A stretch of DNA of 64,000 nt. It comes from Massilia sp. H6. Its GTDB lineage: Bacteria; Pseudomonadota; Gammaproteobacteria; Burkholderiales; Burkholderiaceae_D. This document shows positions 19,090 through 28,833 of this stretch, piece by piece. The notes under the pieces were generated by a model. It worked only from the letters and a program-made list of their open reading frames with translations. It was not told where the DNA came from and ran no database searches. The first letter of the stretch is position 1. The number at the start of each line of letters is the position of its first letter. The stretch spans positions 3,844,001-3,908,000 of the forward strand of contig NZ_CP103371.1 in the NCBI RefSeq assembly GCF_024802625.1. The letters run 5' to 3'. Made by a program: the position numbers and the translations under genes.

Positions 19090-19962
19090 TCAATGCTCCA
19101 GGCCGCGGTGCCAGCGCAGCAGATAGTTGTTGAGGCGGTTCATGGCAAGGTCGATCGCCAGCCCGAGCATGCCGATGGTGATCATGCCGGCGATGATCTT
19201 GTCCGACCAGAAGTACTCGCGCGCTTCCAGGATGCGAAAGCCCAGCCCGTTGTTCACGGCGATCATCTCGGACACGATCACCACGATGAAGGCGGTGCCG
19301 ATCCCGATCCGCACGCCGGCCAGGATGTAGGGCACCGCGGCCGGCAGGATCACGCGCAGGAACATGGTGGCGGGACCGGCGCCCAGGTTGCGCGCCGCGC
19401 GCAGGTAGATGCCGTCCACGTGGCGCACTCCGGCGATGGTGTTCATCAGCACCGGAAAAAACGCGCCCAGCGCGATCAGGAACACGGCTGGCGGATTGCC
19501 CAGGCCGAACCACAGGATCGCCAGCGGGATATAGGCGATCGGCGGAATCGGACGCAGGATCTGCACCAGGGGATTCATCCAGGCGTAGACCACGCGGCTG
19601 GCGCCCATAGCCAGGCCGAGCGGCAGCGCCAGTCCGGCGCCGATGGCGAAGCCCACCATCACCCGCACCATGCTGGTGGTGATATCGACCGGCAGTTCGC
19701 CCGACAGCGCCCACGACCACCAGCCGCCGCCGGTGTACTGTTCGAACGGCACCAGCGGCAGCAGGTAAGTGACCCACTTGCGCCAGACGTCGAGCGGCGC
19801 CGGCAGCACCAGCGGATCGACCCAGCCCCTGGCGGCCACCCAATGCCAGAGCAGGATCGCCGCCAGGGGGACCACCATGCCGACCGCCCGTTCATACCAG
19901 GGATTGCTCCAGAATGCGCGCGAGGAACGGCGCCGGTTGCGTGTGACTGTGTGCGTCGTCAT
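19090..19962 (-). CDS. ABC transporter permease, NitT/TauT (SsuC/TauC) type
   Basis: A 290-residue permease with about six membrane helices and the EAA-type coupling motif in RAARNLGAGPATMFLRVILPAAVPYILAG (split here as RAARNLGAGPATMF and RVILPAAVPYILAG). It lies nine bases after the binding-protein gene and touches the ATPase gene, so the three are translated together. The basic N-terminus (VTRNRRRSSR) is cytoplasmic. Confidence 0.9.
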   Translation of the reverse strand: MTTHTVTRNRRRSSRAFWSNPWYERAVGMVVPLAAILLWHWVAARGWVDPLVLPAPLDVWRKWVTYLLPLVPFEQYTGGGWWSWALSGELPVDITTSMVRVMVGFAIGAGLALPLGLAMGASRVVYAWMNPLVQILRPIPPIAYIPLAILWFGLGNPPAVFLIALGAFFPVLMNTIAGVRHVDGIYLRAARNLGAGPATMFLRVILPAAVPYILAGVRIGIGTAFIVVIVSEMIAVNNGLGFRILEAREYFWSDKIIAGMITIGMLGLAIDLAMNRLNNYLLRWHRGLEH

Positions 19963-19971
19963 GCCGTCCCC

Positions 19972-20946
19972 TCAGCGCAGCTTCAGGCTGCCCATGGCGG
20001 CCTCGAGCAGGTCGGTGCGCACCCAGTCCCTGGCCCGCGGCGGGCGCGCCATGCGTCCTACCCCGGTCTTGACCATGATGTCCGTGGTCACCTGGATATG
20101 CTCGGGCGTGATCGTGAATGAATAGGGCGAATTGCGGATCGCGTCGCGGAAGTCGTCGCTGGTGATCTGGTTCTTGAACATCACCTCGCGCACGTATTTC
20201 TCGGCCACCGCCGGATGGTCGATGAAGGTGCGGGTGGCCTCGACGAAGCAGCGCATGAATTTTTCGGCCACCGGGCGCTGCTCGCGGTAGAACTTCTCGG
20301 TCATGACCAGGGTGCGCACCGGTTCGCCGATCGGCGTGCCATAAGGTTTCAGCACTTCGACGCCATAGCCCTTGTTGATCGCCTGCGACGACTGCGGCTC
20401 GGACTGCATCATGGCGTCGATCTGCCGGCCCAGCAGCGCCCCGTTCAAATCGGCATAGGACAGGAACACCAGCTGCACATCCTTGCCGGGCACCGCATCC
20501 GCCGTCAAGCCATGCCTGGCCAGTTCGGCCATGAGCAGCACCTCCTGGATCGCGCCGCGGGTGACGCCGACCCTCTTCCCCTTGAGCTGGGCCACGCTGC
20601 GAATCTTCAGTTCGGGCCGCGCCACCAGCCGCGCGCCGCCACGGGCGAAACCGGCCACCGCCACGATCGGGGCGCCGCCGGCGCGGCCCGAGATCGCCGC
20701 TTCCGAGGCGGTCGCGCCCACGTCGAGTTCGCCGGCAATGATCGCCTGCATCACGTCCAGTCCTTTCGGGAACACCTTTTCTTCAACCCGGATGCCGCAC
20801 GTCGGTGCGATTTCCTTGATATACGAGACCGCGCCGAAGTGCGCGAACTTGAGATTCCCGAGCCGGACGACTTCACTCGCCCCCGCTAGCCCGCACGCGC
20901 CCAGCAGGCTGCCGATAACGAGGATACTGCGTAACAATTTGGTCAT
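19972..20946 (-). CDS. ABC transporter substrate-binding protein (NMT1/SsuA-like)
   Basis: A 324-residue periplasmic protein with a signal peptide (MTKLLRSILVIGSLLGACGLAGA). The mature part has the NitT/TauT binding-protein hallmarks GELDVGATAS and LKGKRVGVTRGA. The substrate cannot be told; sulfonate, taurine, nitrate or pyrimidine-type ligands are all possible, and no catabolic genes accompany it. ATG 20946 is chosen over 20988 because AGGGAGA lies upstream and it starts the signal peptide. This operon separates ypjD from ffh. Confidence 0.85.
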   Translation of the reverse strand: MTKLLRSILVIGSLLGACGLAGASEVVRLGNLKFAHFGAVSYIKEIAPTCGIRVEEKVFPKGLDVMQAIIAGELDVGATASEAAISGRAGGAPIVAVAGFARGGARLVARPELKIRSVAQLKGKRVGVTRGAIQEVLLMAELARHGLTADAVPGKDVQLVFLSYADLNGALLGRQIDAMMQSEPQSSQAINKGYGVEVLKPYGTPIGEPVRTLVMTEKFYREQRPVAEKFMRCFVEATRTFIDHPAVAEKYVREVMFKNQITSDDFRDAIRNSPYSFTITPEHIQVTTDIMVKTGVGRMARPPRARDWVRTDLLEAAMGSLKLR

Positions 20947-21220
20947 GCCTGTCTCCCTTTGGCGCCGCACGACAAAACGGCGCGGCACAGAAGATGATGC
21001 TGCCGGGAAATGGCCAGACGGTACGTGAGGTGTGTCAAGTTACGCAAGCTGGCAAGATGATCGGCCCCAGCACGGCTGCTCAAATAAAAGCGGCATATCC
21101 TGCGCTTGCCAGAACCGCGACGCTGGCGCGAGGTAAAATAGCGGATTATCGAATGCGCCAATTGGGGCGAGATCGAACGCCGTCACATCGCCGTTACATA
21201 TATATACAGTCAGGTAGAAC

Positions 21221-22588
21221 ATGCTAGATAACCTTACCCAACGCCTTGCCAAGGTCGTCAAGACCATGCGCGGCGAGGCGCGCCTAACCGAGGCGAACAC
21301 CGCCGAGATGCTGCGCGAAGTGCGCATGGCCCTGCTCGAGGCCGACGTGGCGCTGCCGGCGGTACGCGAATTCATCGCCAAAGTGAAGGAAAAAGCACTG
21401 GGCGAAGAAGTCATCGGTTCGCTCAGCCCGGGCCAGGCCCTGGTCGGCGTGGTGCAGCGCGAGCTGGCTGCCCTGATGGGCGCCGATCTTGGCCCCGAAG
21501 CCTCGCAGCTCTCGTTCGCCCAGCAACCGCCGGCGATCATCCTGATGGCCGGCCTGCAGGGTGTGGGCAAGACCACCACCGTCGGCAAGCTCGCCAAATA
21601 CCTGAAAGAGCAGAAGAAAAAGAAAGTCCTGACCGTCTCGGCCGACGTCTACCGCCCGGCCGCCATCGCCCAGCTGGAGTCCGTCACCAAGCAGGTCGGC
21701 GCCGATTTCTTCCCGAGCACGTCGTCAGACAAACCGGTCGACATCGCCCTCAATGCGCTGGACTGGGCCCGCAAGCATTACCACGATGTCCTGATCATCG
21801 ACACCGCCGGCCGCCTCGGCATCGATGAAGCGATGATGCTGGAGATCGCTGCGGTACACGCCGCCGTCAATCCAGTCGAAACCCTGTTCGTGGTCGATGC
21901 CATGCTGGGCCAGGATGCGATCAATACCGCCAAGGCCTTCAACGACACGCTGCCGCTGACCGGTATCGTGCTGACCAAGCTCGATGGCGATTCGCGCGGC
22001 GGCGCCGCATTGTCGGTGCGCCATGTGACCGGCAAGCCGATCAAGTTCGCCGGCGTGTCCGAAAAGCTCGATGGCCTGGAAGCCTTCGATCCCACCCGCA
22101 TGGCCAACCGCGTGCTGGGCATGGGCGACATCCTGGCGCTGGTCGAAGAAGCGCGCAAGGGCGTCGATGCCGAGGCGGCGACCGAGCTGGCCAACAAGAT
22201 CAAGGGCGGCGGCCGCTTCGACATGAACGACTTCAAGGCGCAGCTGACCCAGATGAAGAAAATGGGCGGCATGGCCGGACTGCTCGACAAACTGCCGGCG
22301 CAGTTCCAGCAGGCTGCCGGCAACGCCAACATGGACCAGGCCGAAAAACAGGTGCGCCGCATGGTCGGCATCATCGATTCGATGACCCCTGGCGAGCGCG
22401 CCAAGCCGGACCTGATCAAGGCCAACCGCAAGCGCCGCATCGCCGCCGGCGCCGGCGTGCAGGTGCAGGAAGTCAATCGCATGCTGAACCAGTATGACCA
22501 GATGCAGACCATGATGAAAAAGCTCAAGGGCGGTGGCCTGATGAAGATGATGCGCGGGATGAAAGGCATGATGCCGGGTATGCGCTGA
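21221..22588 (+). CDS. ffh: Signal recognition particle protein (GTPase)
   Basis: A 455-residue SRP54 homologue. Order: N domain (1-~85), G domain with P-loop GLQGVGKTTTVGKLAKYL, DTAGRLGID and TKLDGDSRGG, then the methionine-rich M domain ending in MMKKLKGGGLMKMMRGMKG (split here as MMKKLKGGG and LMKMMRGMKG), which binds signal peptides and 4.5S RNA. It targets nascent membrane proteins to FtsY. The 274-base upstream stretch is divergent with the ABC operon and holds no gene; TAAAAT at 21134-21139 is a possible -10. A strong terminator follows. Confidence 0.97.
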   Translation: MLDNLTQRLAKVVKTMRGEARLTEANTAEMLREVRMALLEADVALPAVREFIAKVKEKALGEEVIGSLSPGQALVGVVQRELAALMGADLGPEASQLSFAQQPPAIILMAGLQGVGKTTTVGKLAKYLKEQKKKKVLTVSADVYRPAAIAQLESVTKQVGADFFPSTSSDKPVDIALNALDWARKHYHDVLIIDTAGRLGIDEAMMLEIAAVHAAVNPVETLFVVDAMLGQDAINTAKAFNDTLPLTGIVLTKLDGDSRGGAALSVRHVTGKPIKFAGVSEKLDGLEAFDPTRMANRVLGMGDILALVEEARKGVDAEAATELANKIKGGGRFDMNDFKAQLTQMKKMGGMAGLLDKLPAQFQQAAGNANMDQAEKQVRRMVGIIDSMTPGERAKPDLIKANRKRRIAAGAGVQVQEVNRMLNQYDQMQTMMKKLKGGGLMKMMRGMKGMMPGMR

Positions 22589-22610
22589 TTGTCACGGCAT
22601 TCCAAAGAAA

Positions 22611-22643
22611 ACCGCGCGGGCACTGGCCTTGCGCGGTTTTTTT
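22611..22643 (+). terminator. Rho-independent terminator of ffh
   Basis: Stem ACCGCGC (22611-22617) with GCGCGGT (22631-22637), 13-base loop, followed by seven T. It lies 22 bases after the ffh stop. Confidence 0.9.
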
Positions 22644-22726
22644 ACGTTCCGCGGCCGTATTTTTCGGTCGCGGCGCATCGAGTGTGCGTTAGCTCTCATT
22701 CAGGGGCTTACAAGAATGAAAAAGTT

Positions 22727-22755
22727 TTGAAAAAGACTTGCACGAACAGTAAAAG
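22727..22755 (+). promoter_or_regulatory. Candidate sigma-70 promoter of the SWIB gene
   Basis: TTGAAA (22727-22732) and TAAAAG (22750-22755) with a 17-base spacer, in an AT-rich stretch between the ffh terminator and the SWIB gene. The start site would fall about 60 bases before the coding region. Confidence 0.5.
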
Positions 22756-22820
22756 GCCACCAATATAAGCCCGTGCGTCAATAACGCAACTTCCCCGTGA
22801 TCGTTTTAGGAGGCTCGAAG

Positions 22821-23195
22821 ATGGCAACAGCCAAAAAATCCACCGCAGCGCCAGCCACGAAAGCAGCTGCCAAGCCTGCTGCCGCGGCCAAGCCTGCAGC
22901 AAAAAAAGCAGCAGCAAAACCAGCGGCCAAGCCTGCAGCAGCACGCAAGCCTAACGCCGCTTTCATGAAAGCGATGACGCCGTCGAGCGAACTGGCCGCA
23001 GTCGTGGGCGAGACGCCGCTGCCGCGCACCGAAGTCACCAAGAAAGTTTGGGACTACATCAAGAAAGAAAACCTGCAGGACCCAGCGAACCGCCGCATGA
23101 TCAATGCCGACGACAAGCTCAAAGCCGTCTTCGGCGGCAAGGAACAGGTCTCGATGTTCGAAATGACCAAGCTTATTTCGGATCACCTGAAATAA
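22821..23195 (+). CDS. SWIB/MDM2 domain protein with H1-like N-terminal tail
   Basis: A 124-residue protein. The first ~50 residues are a basic Ala/Lys/Pro tail (MATAKKSTAAPATKAAAK) very like the H1-like protein at 3053-4378. Residues ~55-124 form a SWIB domain (LAAVVGETPLPRTEVTKKVW, RRMINADDKLKAVFGG, MFEMTKLISDHL). SWIB domains are chromatin-associated in eukaryotes and in chlamydiae; here DNA or nucleoid association is likely but unproven. ATG 22821 has GGAGG seven bases upstream; an earlier in-frame start (22797) lacks one. Confidence 0.85.
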   Translation: MATAKKSTAAPATKAAAKPAAAAKPAAKKAAAKPAAKPAAARKPNAAFMKAMTPSSELAAVVGETPLPRTEVTKKVWDYIKKENLQDPANRRMINADDKLKAVFGGKEQVSMFEMTKLISDHLK

Positions 23196-23227
23196 TCGCT
23201 GCTGCTGTCCAAAAGCCTTGAATGCAG

Positions 23228-23258
23228 AAAGCCCCGGTTTCCGGGGCTTTTTGTTTTT
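23228..23258 (+). terminator. Rho-independent terminator of the SWIB gene
   Basis: Perfect 10-bp stem AAAGCCCCGG/CCGGGGCTTT (23228-23237 and 23241-23250) with a 3-base loop, followed by TTGTTTTT. The A-rich left side means it can also end the minus-strand alkaline phosphatase transcript. Confidence 0.9.
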
Positions 23259-23292
23259 GGCAGTAGCGCACCCGGGCGGTTCGCCCGGCCCA

Positions 23293-24669
23293 CTACAGGC
23301 CTGCCGCCGCCTTCATCAGGTGAAACACCTGCGTATTCTCGATCGTCCCCTTGAACGGGGCCGAGCCGGCGCCGACAGCGTACAGCTTGACGTCGCCGCC
23401 GCCGTGCGACTCGTACACGGTGCGCACGCCGGCTTCCTGCCGGTAGCGCGGGTCCTGCGCGGTGGCGCTGTCGACATCGGCACGCGAGTCGGGCCGCACC
23501 TTGCCGTTTCCGAACAGGAGTGCGGTGAAGGTCTTGCCGTCGGCGTCCTTTTTCGGCTCGCCGCTGGCGTAGTCGTGGACGATGTCGAGCACCTTGCTGC
23601 CGCGCTTCGGATAGCCGCTCAGTACCATGGTGTGGTCATGGTCGGCGGTGACGACCACCAGCGTGTTTTCCAGTCCAGGGTCGATGCTGCGCATGCGCTC
23701 GATCGCGGCCCGAATCGCTTCGTCGAAGGCCACCGTGTCGGCCAGCGCGTTGCTGGCATTGGTGTCGTGCAGCGCATGGTCGATCTTGCCGCCTTCGACC
23801 ATCAGGAAAAATCCGTCCGGGTCTTGCGAGAGCAGCTCGATCGCCGTCAAGGCCATCTCGCTCAGGCTCGGCTGCTCGGGACGGCGCGCCAGCGAATAGT
23901 CCAGGTGATCGTCCGCGCTGTAGATGCCGACGAACTTGCGTCCAGGTCTTGCCGACATCATGCCGGCACGGGTGGTGGCGACGTCGTAGCCCTGCTTCGC
24001 CAGCTCCGCCAGCAGGTCGCGCCCGTCGGCGCGGCCCTTCGGGTTGGATGCCTTGTTCCAGGGCGTGAAGTGGTGGCGCCCGCCGCCCATCAGGACGTCG
24101 ACGCCGTCGCCCAGCGCCGCATTGTAGCCGGCGCCACCCGGCACCAGCTGGCGTGCGATGGTATAGGCCGCATCGCGGTGGCAGACGTGCGAGAAAGTCG
24201 ACGCTGGCGTGGCGTGGGTCAGCTCGGTGGTCGTGACGGCGCCCACCGCCTTGCCCCGTGCCTTGGCCAGTTCGAGGATGGTCGGCGTGATGCTGCCGTT
24301 GTTCTCGCCGCACAGGTCGACCGTGCGGTTGCCGTTGGCGTCCCTGGCGGGATCGATGGCGCGCGCATCCTTCATCGAGATGCCGTTCTGGTTGATCTTT
24401 ACCCCGGTCATGTAGGCGCCCATCGATGGAGCGCTGTCGGTGGTCTGGAAATCGTTGGAATACGTCTTGATGCGCGCGGTGCGCTCCAGCCTTTCGAAGT
24501 TCAGCAGGCCGTCTTCGCCGTGCTGGTAGATGCGTGCGGCGGTGATCGTGGTCGGGCCCATGCCGTCGCCCAAGAAGAAGATGATGTTCTTCGCTTGCGG
24601 CGCGGCGAAGGCGCTGGCGCTGGCGCAGAACAGGCTGGCGGCCAGCAGCAGTGAAAGTCGTTGTGTCAT
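23293..24669 (-). CDS. Alkaline phosphatase (PhoA superfamily), copy 2 of a tandem pair
   Basis: A 458-residue secreted enzyme with signal peptide (MTQRLSLLLAASLFCASASAFA, 22 residues, written here only as its ends MTQRL...SAFA). Metal and catalytic motifs: FFLGDGMGPTT (Asp), TTDSAPSMGAYMTG (nucleophile Ser in DSA), GGKIDHALHD, VVVTADHDHT and ESHGGGDV (His ligands). It hydrolyses phosphomonoesters in the periplasm. ATG 24669 begins the signal peptide; a longer frame from 24693 adds eight residues. It lies 20 bases after its paralogue, so both are probably one transcript, perhaps phosphate-responsive, although no Pho box was found. Confidence 0.9.
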   Translation of the reverse strand: MTQRLSLLLAASLFCASASAFAAPQAKNIIFFLGDGMGPTTITAARIYQHGEDGLLNFERLERTARIKTYSNDFQTTDSAPSMGAYMTGVKINQNGISMKDARAIDPARDANGNRTVDLCGENNGSITPTILELAKARGKAVGAVTTTELTHATPASTFSHVCHRDAAYTIARQLVPGGAGYNAALGDGVDVLMGGGRHHFTPWNKASNPKGRADGRDLLAELAKQGYDVATTRAGMMSARPGRKFVGIYSADDHLDYSLARRPEQPSLSEMALTAIELLSQDPDGFFLMVEGGKIDHALHDTNASNALADTVAFDEAIRAAIERMRSIDPGLENTLVVVTADHDHTMVLSGYPKRGSKVLDIVHDYASGEPKKDADGKTFTALLFGNGKVRPDSRADVDSATAQDPRYRQEAGVRTVYESHGGGDVKLYAVGAGSAPFKGTIENTQVFHLMKAAAGL

Positions 24670-24689
24670 GGTGGTGTCCAGTTCAGGGC

Positions 24690-26147
24690 TCACAGGCCGG
24701 CGGCGGTCTTGATCAGGCTGAAGACGCGGGTGTTATCGATGGTGCCGCGAAACAGCTCCGACCCGGCGCCGGCGGCGCCCAGGTAGACGTCCGAGCCGCC
24801 ATGGGTTTCGGCCCCGGTGCGGGTGCGCACCACGGCTTCCTGGTGGTAGTCGTCGCGCGTTACGACTTCGTCGGTCAGTGCTGGCTGCGAATTGCGCTTG
24901 CCATCGATGCGGTGCTCCCCGGTGCCAAAGCCGATGATCGTGAACGGACGGCCGTCCTGGTCGAGCTCGGGGCTGCCGTCGAGCCTGCGCACCAGGCCCA
25001 GCACGCCCGGATTGCCGTGCGTCGTCTTGCCGGTACGCGCCGCATAGCCATTCAGGAGCAGCGTGTGGTCATGGTCGGCGGTTGCTACTACCAGCGTATT
25101 CTTCAAGCCGGGGTCGAGCGCTTCCATCTTGTCGAGCGCGGCCTGCATGGCGTCGTTGAACGACACGGTTTCCTGCAGCGCGCGCTTGCCCAGCGTGGCG
25201 TGCAGGGCATGGTCGATCAGGCCTGCCTCGACCACCAGAAAGAAGCCCGCCCCCTGCTTGCCTGCATGCGGCGCCAGCAGCTCGATCGCCTTGCGCGTCA
25301 TCTCGGTCAGGCTAGGCTGCATGGCCGGATTGCGCAGCGCGTCGTAATCCATGTGATTGGGGGCGAACAGGCCGATGGCGGGTTGCCCCGCGCTAGCGGC
25401 CAGGGCGTTCAGGCCAGCGCTGCTCGACACCACGCGGACACCCTGCGCACTCAATTCGGCCAGCAGGTCGCGCTCGTCGGCGCGCTTGCCGCCGCGTGCG
25501 AAGGGGGTGAAGAACTGGGCGCCGCCGCCGAACATCACGTCGATGCCGCGGGCGCCCAGGGCGCTGTTGTAGCCAGCACCGCCCGGCACCAGGGCCGCGG
25601 CGAAATCGGCCTCGAGCTTGCGGTGGCAAGCGTGGGCATAGCTTGCCGCCGGGGTGGCGTCGGTGACACTGGTGTTGGTGACCACGCCGGTCGCCATGCC
25701 GCGCCGTTTGGCCAGTTCCAGCAGGGTCACGGCGGGACTCGCATTGTCACAGCGGCTGACCGTTGCGTTGCCGTTGGCGTCCTTGCCTGGGGCTACCGCA
25801 CGGGTGCCGGCCGACATCGAGATGACGCCGTTGTCGTGCTTCACGCCGGTCATGTAGGCCGCCATGGCGGCGGCGCTGTCGGTCACCATCGCATTGTTCG
25901 AGAAGGTCTTCACGAAGGCCGATTCGGGCATGCGGTCGATGGCCAGTTCGCCGTCTTCTCCCGCATGGAAGATGCGGGCGGCGGTGAGCGTGTTGATGCC
26001 CAGGCCGTCGCCGAGAAAGAAGATCACGTTTTGCGCGCGCTCACCGGTCGGGGCCGGGGTCGGGAATGAATCGGATGCGGGCGGAACGGCCGCGCAACCG
26101 GCCAGCACGGCCAGGCTGGCGGCGCCGGCGAGGGTGGACAAGCGCAT
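24690..26147 (-). CDS. Alkaline phosphatase (PhoA superfamily), lipoprotein copy
   Basis: A 485-residue paralogue of the next gene with the same motif order (FFLGDGLGINT, TDSAAAMAAYMTG, EAGLIDHALHA, VVATADHDHT, ETHGGSDV). It differs by a lipoprotein signal, MRLSTLAGAASLAVLAGC, with the lipidation Cys at position 18, and a Pro/Thr/Ser spacer, so it is expected to be membrane-tethered while the second copy is soluble. The two share clear homology throughout, pointing to an old tandem duplication. Confidence 0.9.
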   Translation of the reverse strand: MRLSTLAGAASLAVLAGCAAVPPASDSFPTPAPTGERAQNVIFFLGDGLGINTLTAARIFHAGEDGELAIDRMPESAFVKTFSNNAMVTDSAAAMAAYMTGVKHDNGVISMSAGTRAVAPGKDANGNATVSRCDNASPAVTLLELAKRRGMATGVVTNTSVTDATPAASYAHACHRKLEADFAAALVPGGAGYNSALGARGIDVMFGGGAQFFTPFARGGKRADERDLLAELSAQGVRVVSSSAGLNALAASAGQPAIGLFAPNHMDYDALRNPAMQPSLTEMTRKAIELLAPHAGKQGAGFFLVVEAGLIDHALHATLGKRALQETVSFNDAMQAALDKMEALDPGLKNTLVVATADHDHTLLLNGYAARTGKTTHGNPGVLGLVRRLDGSPELDQDGRPFTIIGFGTGEHRIDGKRNSQPALTDEVVTRDDYHQEAVVRTRTGAETHGGSDVYLGAAGAGSELFRGTIDNTRVFSLIKTAAGL

Positions 26148-26263
26148 GAAAACCTCAACGTCGGGAAAACGCGAAGTTTACACCCTCGCCACGCCGCCAT
26201 GGTGGATTGATATGTTGCGAAATTGTCGGCGCCACCGCGACTTACTGCGCGCCGGGCCAGCCA

Positions 26264-26902
26264 TCAGAGCACCTGCTTGAACTCCCACTTCTTCCATGCC
26301 GCCAGCACCGCGTTCGGGTACTGCGGCTTGCCGCGGCTGCCGTTGTAGCGGCCCAGGGCCAGGTAGAGGTTGCCCTTTTCCATGTCGATGTACATGCGCA
26401 GGATCGAGCAGCCGTAGCGCAGATTGGTCTGCATGTGGAACAGCTTGCGGCGGTCGCCGTCGCCGATCACCTTGGTCCAGAACGGCATCACCTGCATGTA
26501 GCCGCGCGCGCCAGCGATCGAGATCGCGTACTTGCGGTAGGCCGACTCCACCTGGATCAGTCCCAGCACCAGCCCCGGATCGAGCCCGGCGCGGGTCGAT
26601 TCGTACCAGACCACTTCGAGAAATTCGGTGCGCGCCTGCTCGTCGGGCAGACGCTTGACGAGGCGGCGCGACATCTCGCTGAACCAGGCCTGGTAGCGTG
26701 CCCGCGCCGCATCGTCGCGCAGCACCGGCTTGGGCGGCCGGCTGTCGCGGATTGCATTGGCCATGGCCAGGCGCACGCCATCGGCCATGGCGATTTCTTT
26801 CTGGTTACCGGCGTGCGCAGGCGCGCCGGTAACCAGGCCGGCCAGCAGTGCGGCGGCCAGCAGTGCACGCCCATTCCGGGACACCAGCTGCAAGAAGCTC
26901 AC
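26264..26902 (-). CDS. Lytic transglycosylase (SLT domain)
   Basis: A 212-residue protein with an N-terminal signal peptide ([18 protein letters not shown]) and a C-terminal SLT lysozyme-like domain: catalytic Glu in [16 protein letters not shown], then [12 protein letters not shown] and a [14 protein letters not shown] motif. It would cleave peptidoglycan in the periplasm. The frame is open far upstream inside proS, but GTG at 26902 overlaps the proS TGA (GTGA), starts the secreted protein at its signal peptide and implies translational coupling. Confidence 0.85.
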   Translation of the reverse strand: MSFLQLVSRNGRALLAAALLAGLVTGAPAHAGNQKEIAMADGVRLAMANAIRDSRPPKPVLRDDAARARYQAWFSEMSRRLVKRLPDEQARTEFLEVVWYESTRAGLDPGLVLGLIQVESAYRKYAISIAGARGYMQVMPFWTKVIGDGDRRKLFHMQTNLRYGCSILRMYIDMEKGNLYLALGRYNGSRGKPQYPNAVLAAWKKWEFKQVL

Positions 26903-28617
26903 TTGCCGAGCTTGCCCTTGATAAAGGCCGCCATTTCGTCGAGCGGCACGCTGGTGGCAGCGTCGTCGCGGCGGCCCTGGTATTCCAGGCTGCCTTCTTT
27001 CAGGCCACGTTCGCCGATCACGACCCGGTGCGGCACGCCGATCAGTTCCCAGTCGGCGAACATCGCGCCCGGACGCAGGCCGCGGTCGTCGACGATCACG
27101 TCGATCCCCAGCGCCTGCAGGTCGGCGTACAGCTTCTCGACCTGCTGCTTGACCATCTCGCTGCGGTCCATGCCCATCGGGCACAGCACCAGCTCGAACG
27201 GCGCGATGGCATCCGGCCAGACGATGCCCTTGGCGTCGAAGTTCTGCTCGATCGCCGCGCCCAGGATGCGGGTCACGCCGATGCCGTAGCAGCCCATCTG
27301 CAGCGGGGCCGGCTTGCCGTTCTCGTCGAGGAAATTGGCACCCATGGCCTCCGAGTAGGCGGTACCGAGCTGGAACACATGCCCCACTTCGATGCCGCGC
27401 TCGATCGCCAGCACGCCCTTGCCGTCCGGCGAAGCATCGCCTTCGACCACGTTGCGCAGGTCGGCCACCAGGGGCTCGGCCACGTCGCGGCCCCAGTTGG
27501 CACCCAGGTAGTGGTAATCGGCTTCGTTGGCGCCGCAGATGAAGTCGCTCATGCTGGCGACGGTGCGGTCGGCCACCACGACCACCGGTGCCTTGGTGCC
27601 GATCGGACCGAGATAGCCCGGCACGGTGCCGTAGACTTCTTGGATTTCCGCCTCGGTCGAGAAGCGGTAGTCTTTCAGGCCGTCGACTTTCGAGACCTTG
27701 ATCTCGTTGAGCTCATGGTCGGCGCGCAGCAGCAGCAGGAAATAAGTCTTCTTGCCTTCGTTCTCGACGGTCAGGGCGATGCTCTTGACGTGCTGCTGCA
27801 GCGGCAGGCCCAGCTGCTCGGCCACGGCTTCGCACTTGGTCTTGCCGGGGGTCGAGGTCTTGGTCAGCGGCTGCGCGGCCGCGCCGCGCGTACCGATGGC
27901 CAGCGCTTCGGCCGCTTCCATGTTAGCGGCGAAATCCGAGTCCGGACAATACACCAGCGCGTCTTCGCCGGTGCTGGCGATGACGTGGAATTCGTGCGAG
28001 CCGGTGCCGCCGATGGCGCCGTTGTCGGCCGCCACCGCGCGGAACTTCAGGCCAAAACGATTGAAAATGCGCGTGTAGGCGTCGAACATGGCCTGGTAGG
28101 ACTGCTGCATGCCGGCCACGTCGCGGTCGAACGAGTACGCATCTTTCATCGTGAACTCGCGGCCGCGCATCAGGCCGAAGCGCGGACGCCGCTCGTCGCG
28201 GAACTTGGTCTGGATGTGATAGAAGTTGACCGGCAGCTGGCGATAAGACTTCAGTTCGCTGCGCACGACATCGGTGATGACTTCTTCCGAGGTGGGCTGG
28301 ATGGCGAATTCGCGCCCGTGGCGGTCTTTGACGCGCATCAATTCCGGGCCCATCTTGTCCCAGCGGCCGGTCTCCTGCCACAGTTCGGCCGGCTGCACGA
28401 GCGGCATCAGGAGTTCGATCGCGCCTGCGCGGTTCATTTCTTCGCGGATGATGCCCTCGACCTTACGGATGACGCGCAGGCCCGTTGGCATGTAGGTATA
28501 GATGCCCGAGCCAAGCCGCTTGATCATCCCGGCACGCATCATCAGCTGGTGGCTGACGATTTCGGCGTCGGAAGGCGCTTCTTTAAGAGTTGAAATAAAA
28601 AAACGTGAGGCGCGCAT
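26899..28617 (-). CDS. proS: Prolyl-tRNA synthetase
   Basis: A 572-residue class II synthetase of the bacterial (ProS type 1) form. Motif 2 is in [25 protein letters not shown] (split here as [16 protein letters not shown] and FTMKDAYSF), motif 3 in [13 protein letters not shown], and the INS editing domain sits between them (about residues 225-405; [27 protein letters not shown] segments), which clears Ala-tRNA(Pro). The C-terminal anticodon-binding domain is intact. It charges tRNA(Pro) in the cytoplasm. Divergent from rppH across 216 bases. Confidence 0.97.
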   Translation of the reverse strand: MRASRFFISTLKEAPSDAEIVSHQLMMRAGMIKRLGSGIYTYMPTGLRVIRKVEGIIREEMNRAGAIELLMPLVQPAELWQETGRWDKMGPELMRVKDRHGREFAIQPTSEEVITDVVRSELKSYRQLPVNFYHIQTKFRDERRPRFGLMRGREFTMKDAYSFDRDVAGMQQSYQAMFDAYTRIFNRFGLKFRAVAADNGAIGGTGSHEFHVIASTGEDALVYCPDSDFAANMEAAEALAIGTRGAAAQPLTKTSTPGKTKCEAVAEQLGLPLQQHVKSIALTVENEGKKTYFLLLLRADHELNEIKVSKVDGLKDYRFSTEAEIQEVYGTVPGYLGPIGTKAPVVVVADRTVASMSDFICGANEADYHYLGANWGRDVAEPLVADLRNVVEGDASPDGKGVLAIERGIEVGHVFQLGTAYSEAMGANFLDENGKPAPLQMGCYGIGVTRILGAAIEQNFDAKGIVWPDAIAPFELVLCPMGMDRSEMVKQQVEKLYADLQALGIDVIVDDRGLRPGAMFADWELIGVPHRVVIGERGLKEGSLEYQGRRDDAATSVPLDEMAAFIKGKLGK

Positions 28618-28833
28618 ATCGATGAATTCTTTTTAAAAAGAGAGAGTTATAATCGACCTAATTTTAAAGGATTAGCTGGCTGATGCGTCCAATCTTTCTA
28701 CAAATGGGTCCGGAACACGCAGTACCTGCCTCGCCGGCAAGATCCCGGCAGCTTATTGGCACTACAAGGCACGGCAATTTGTGGGTAAAAATATAAGGAT
28801 CGTACGGCTGGCAGAAAGTTTCGAGGTGCACTT

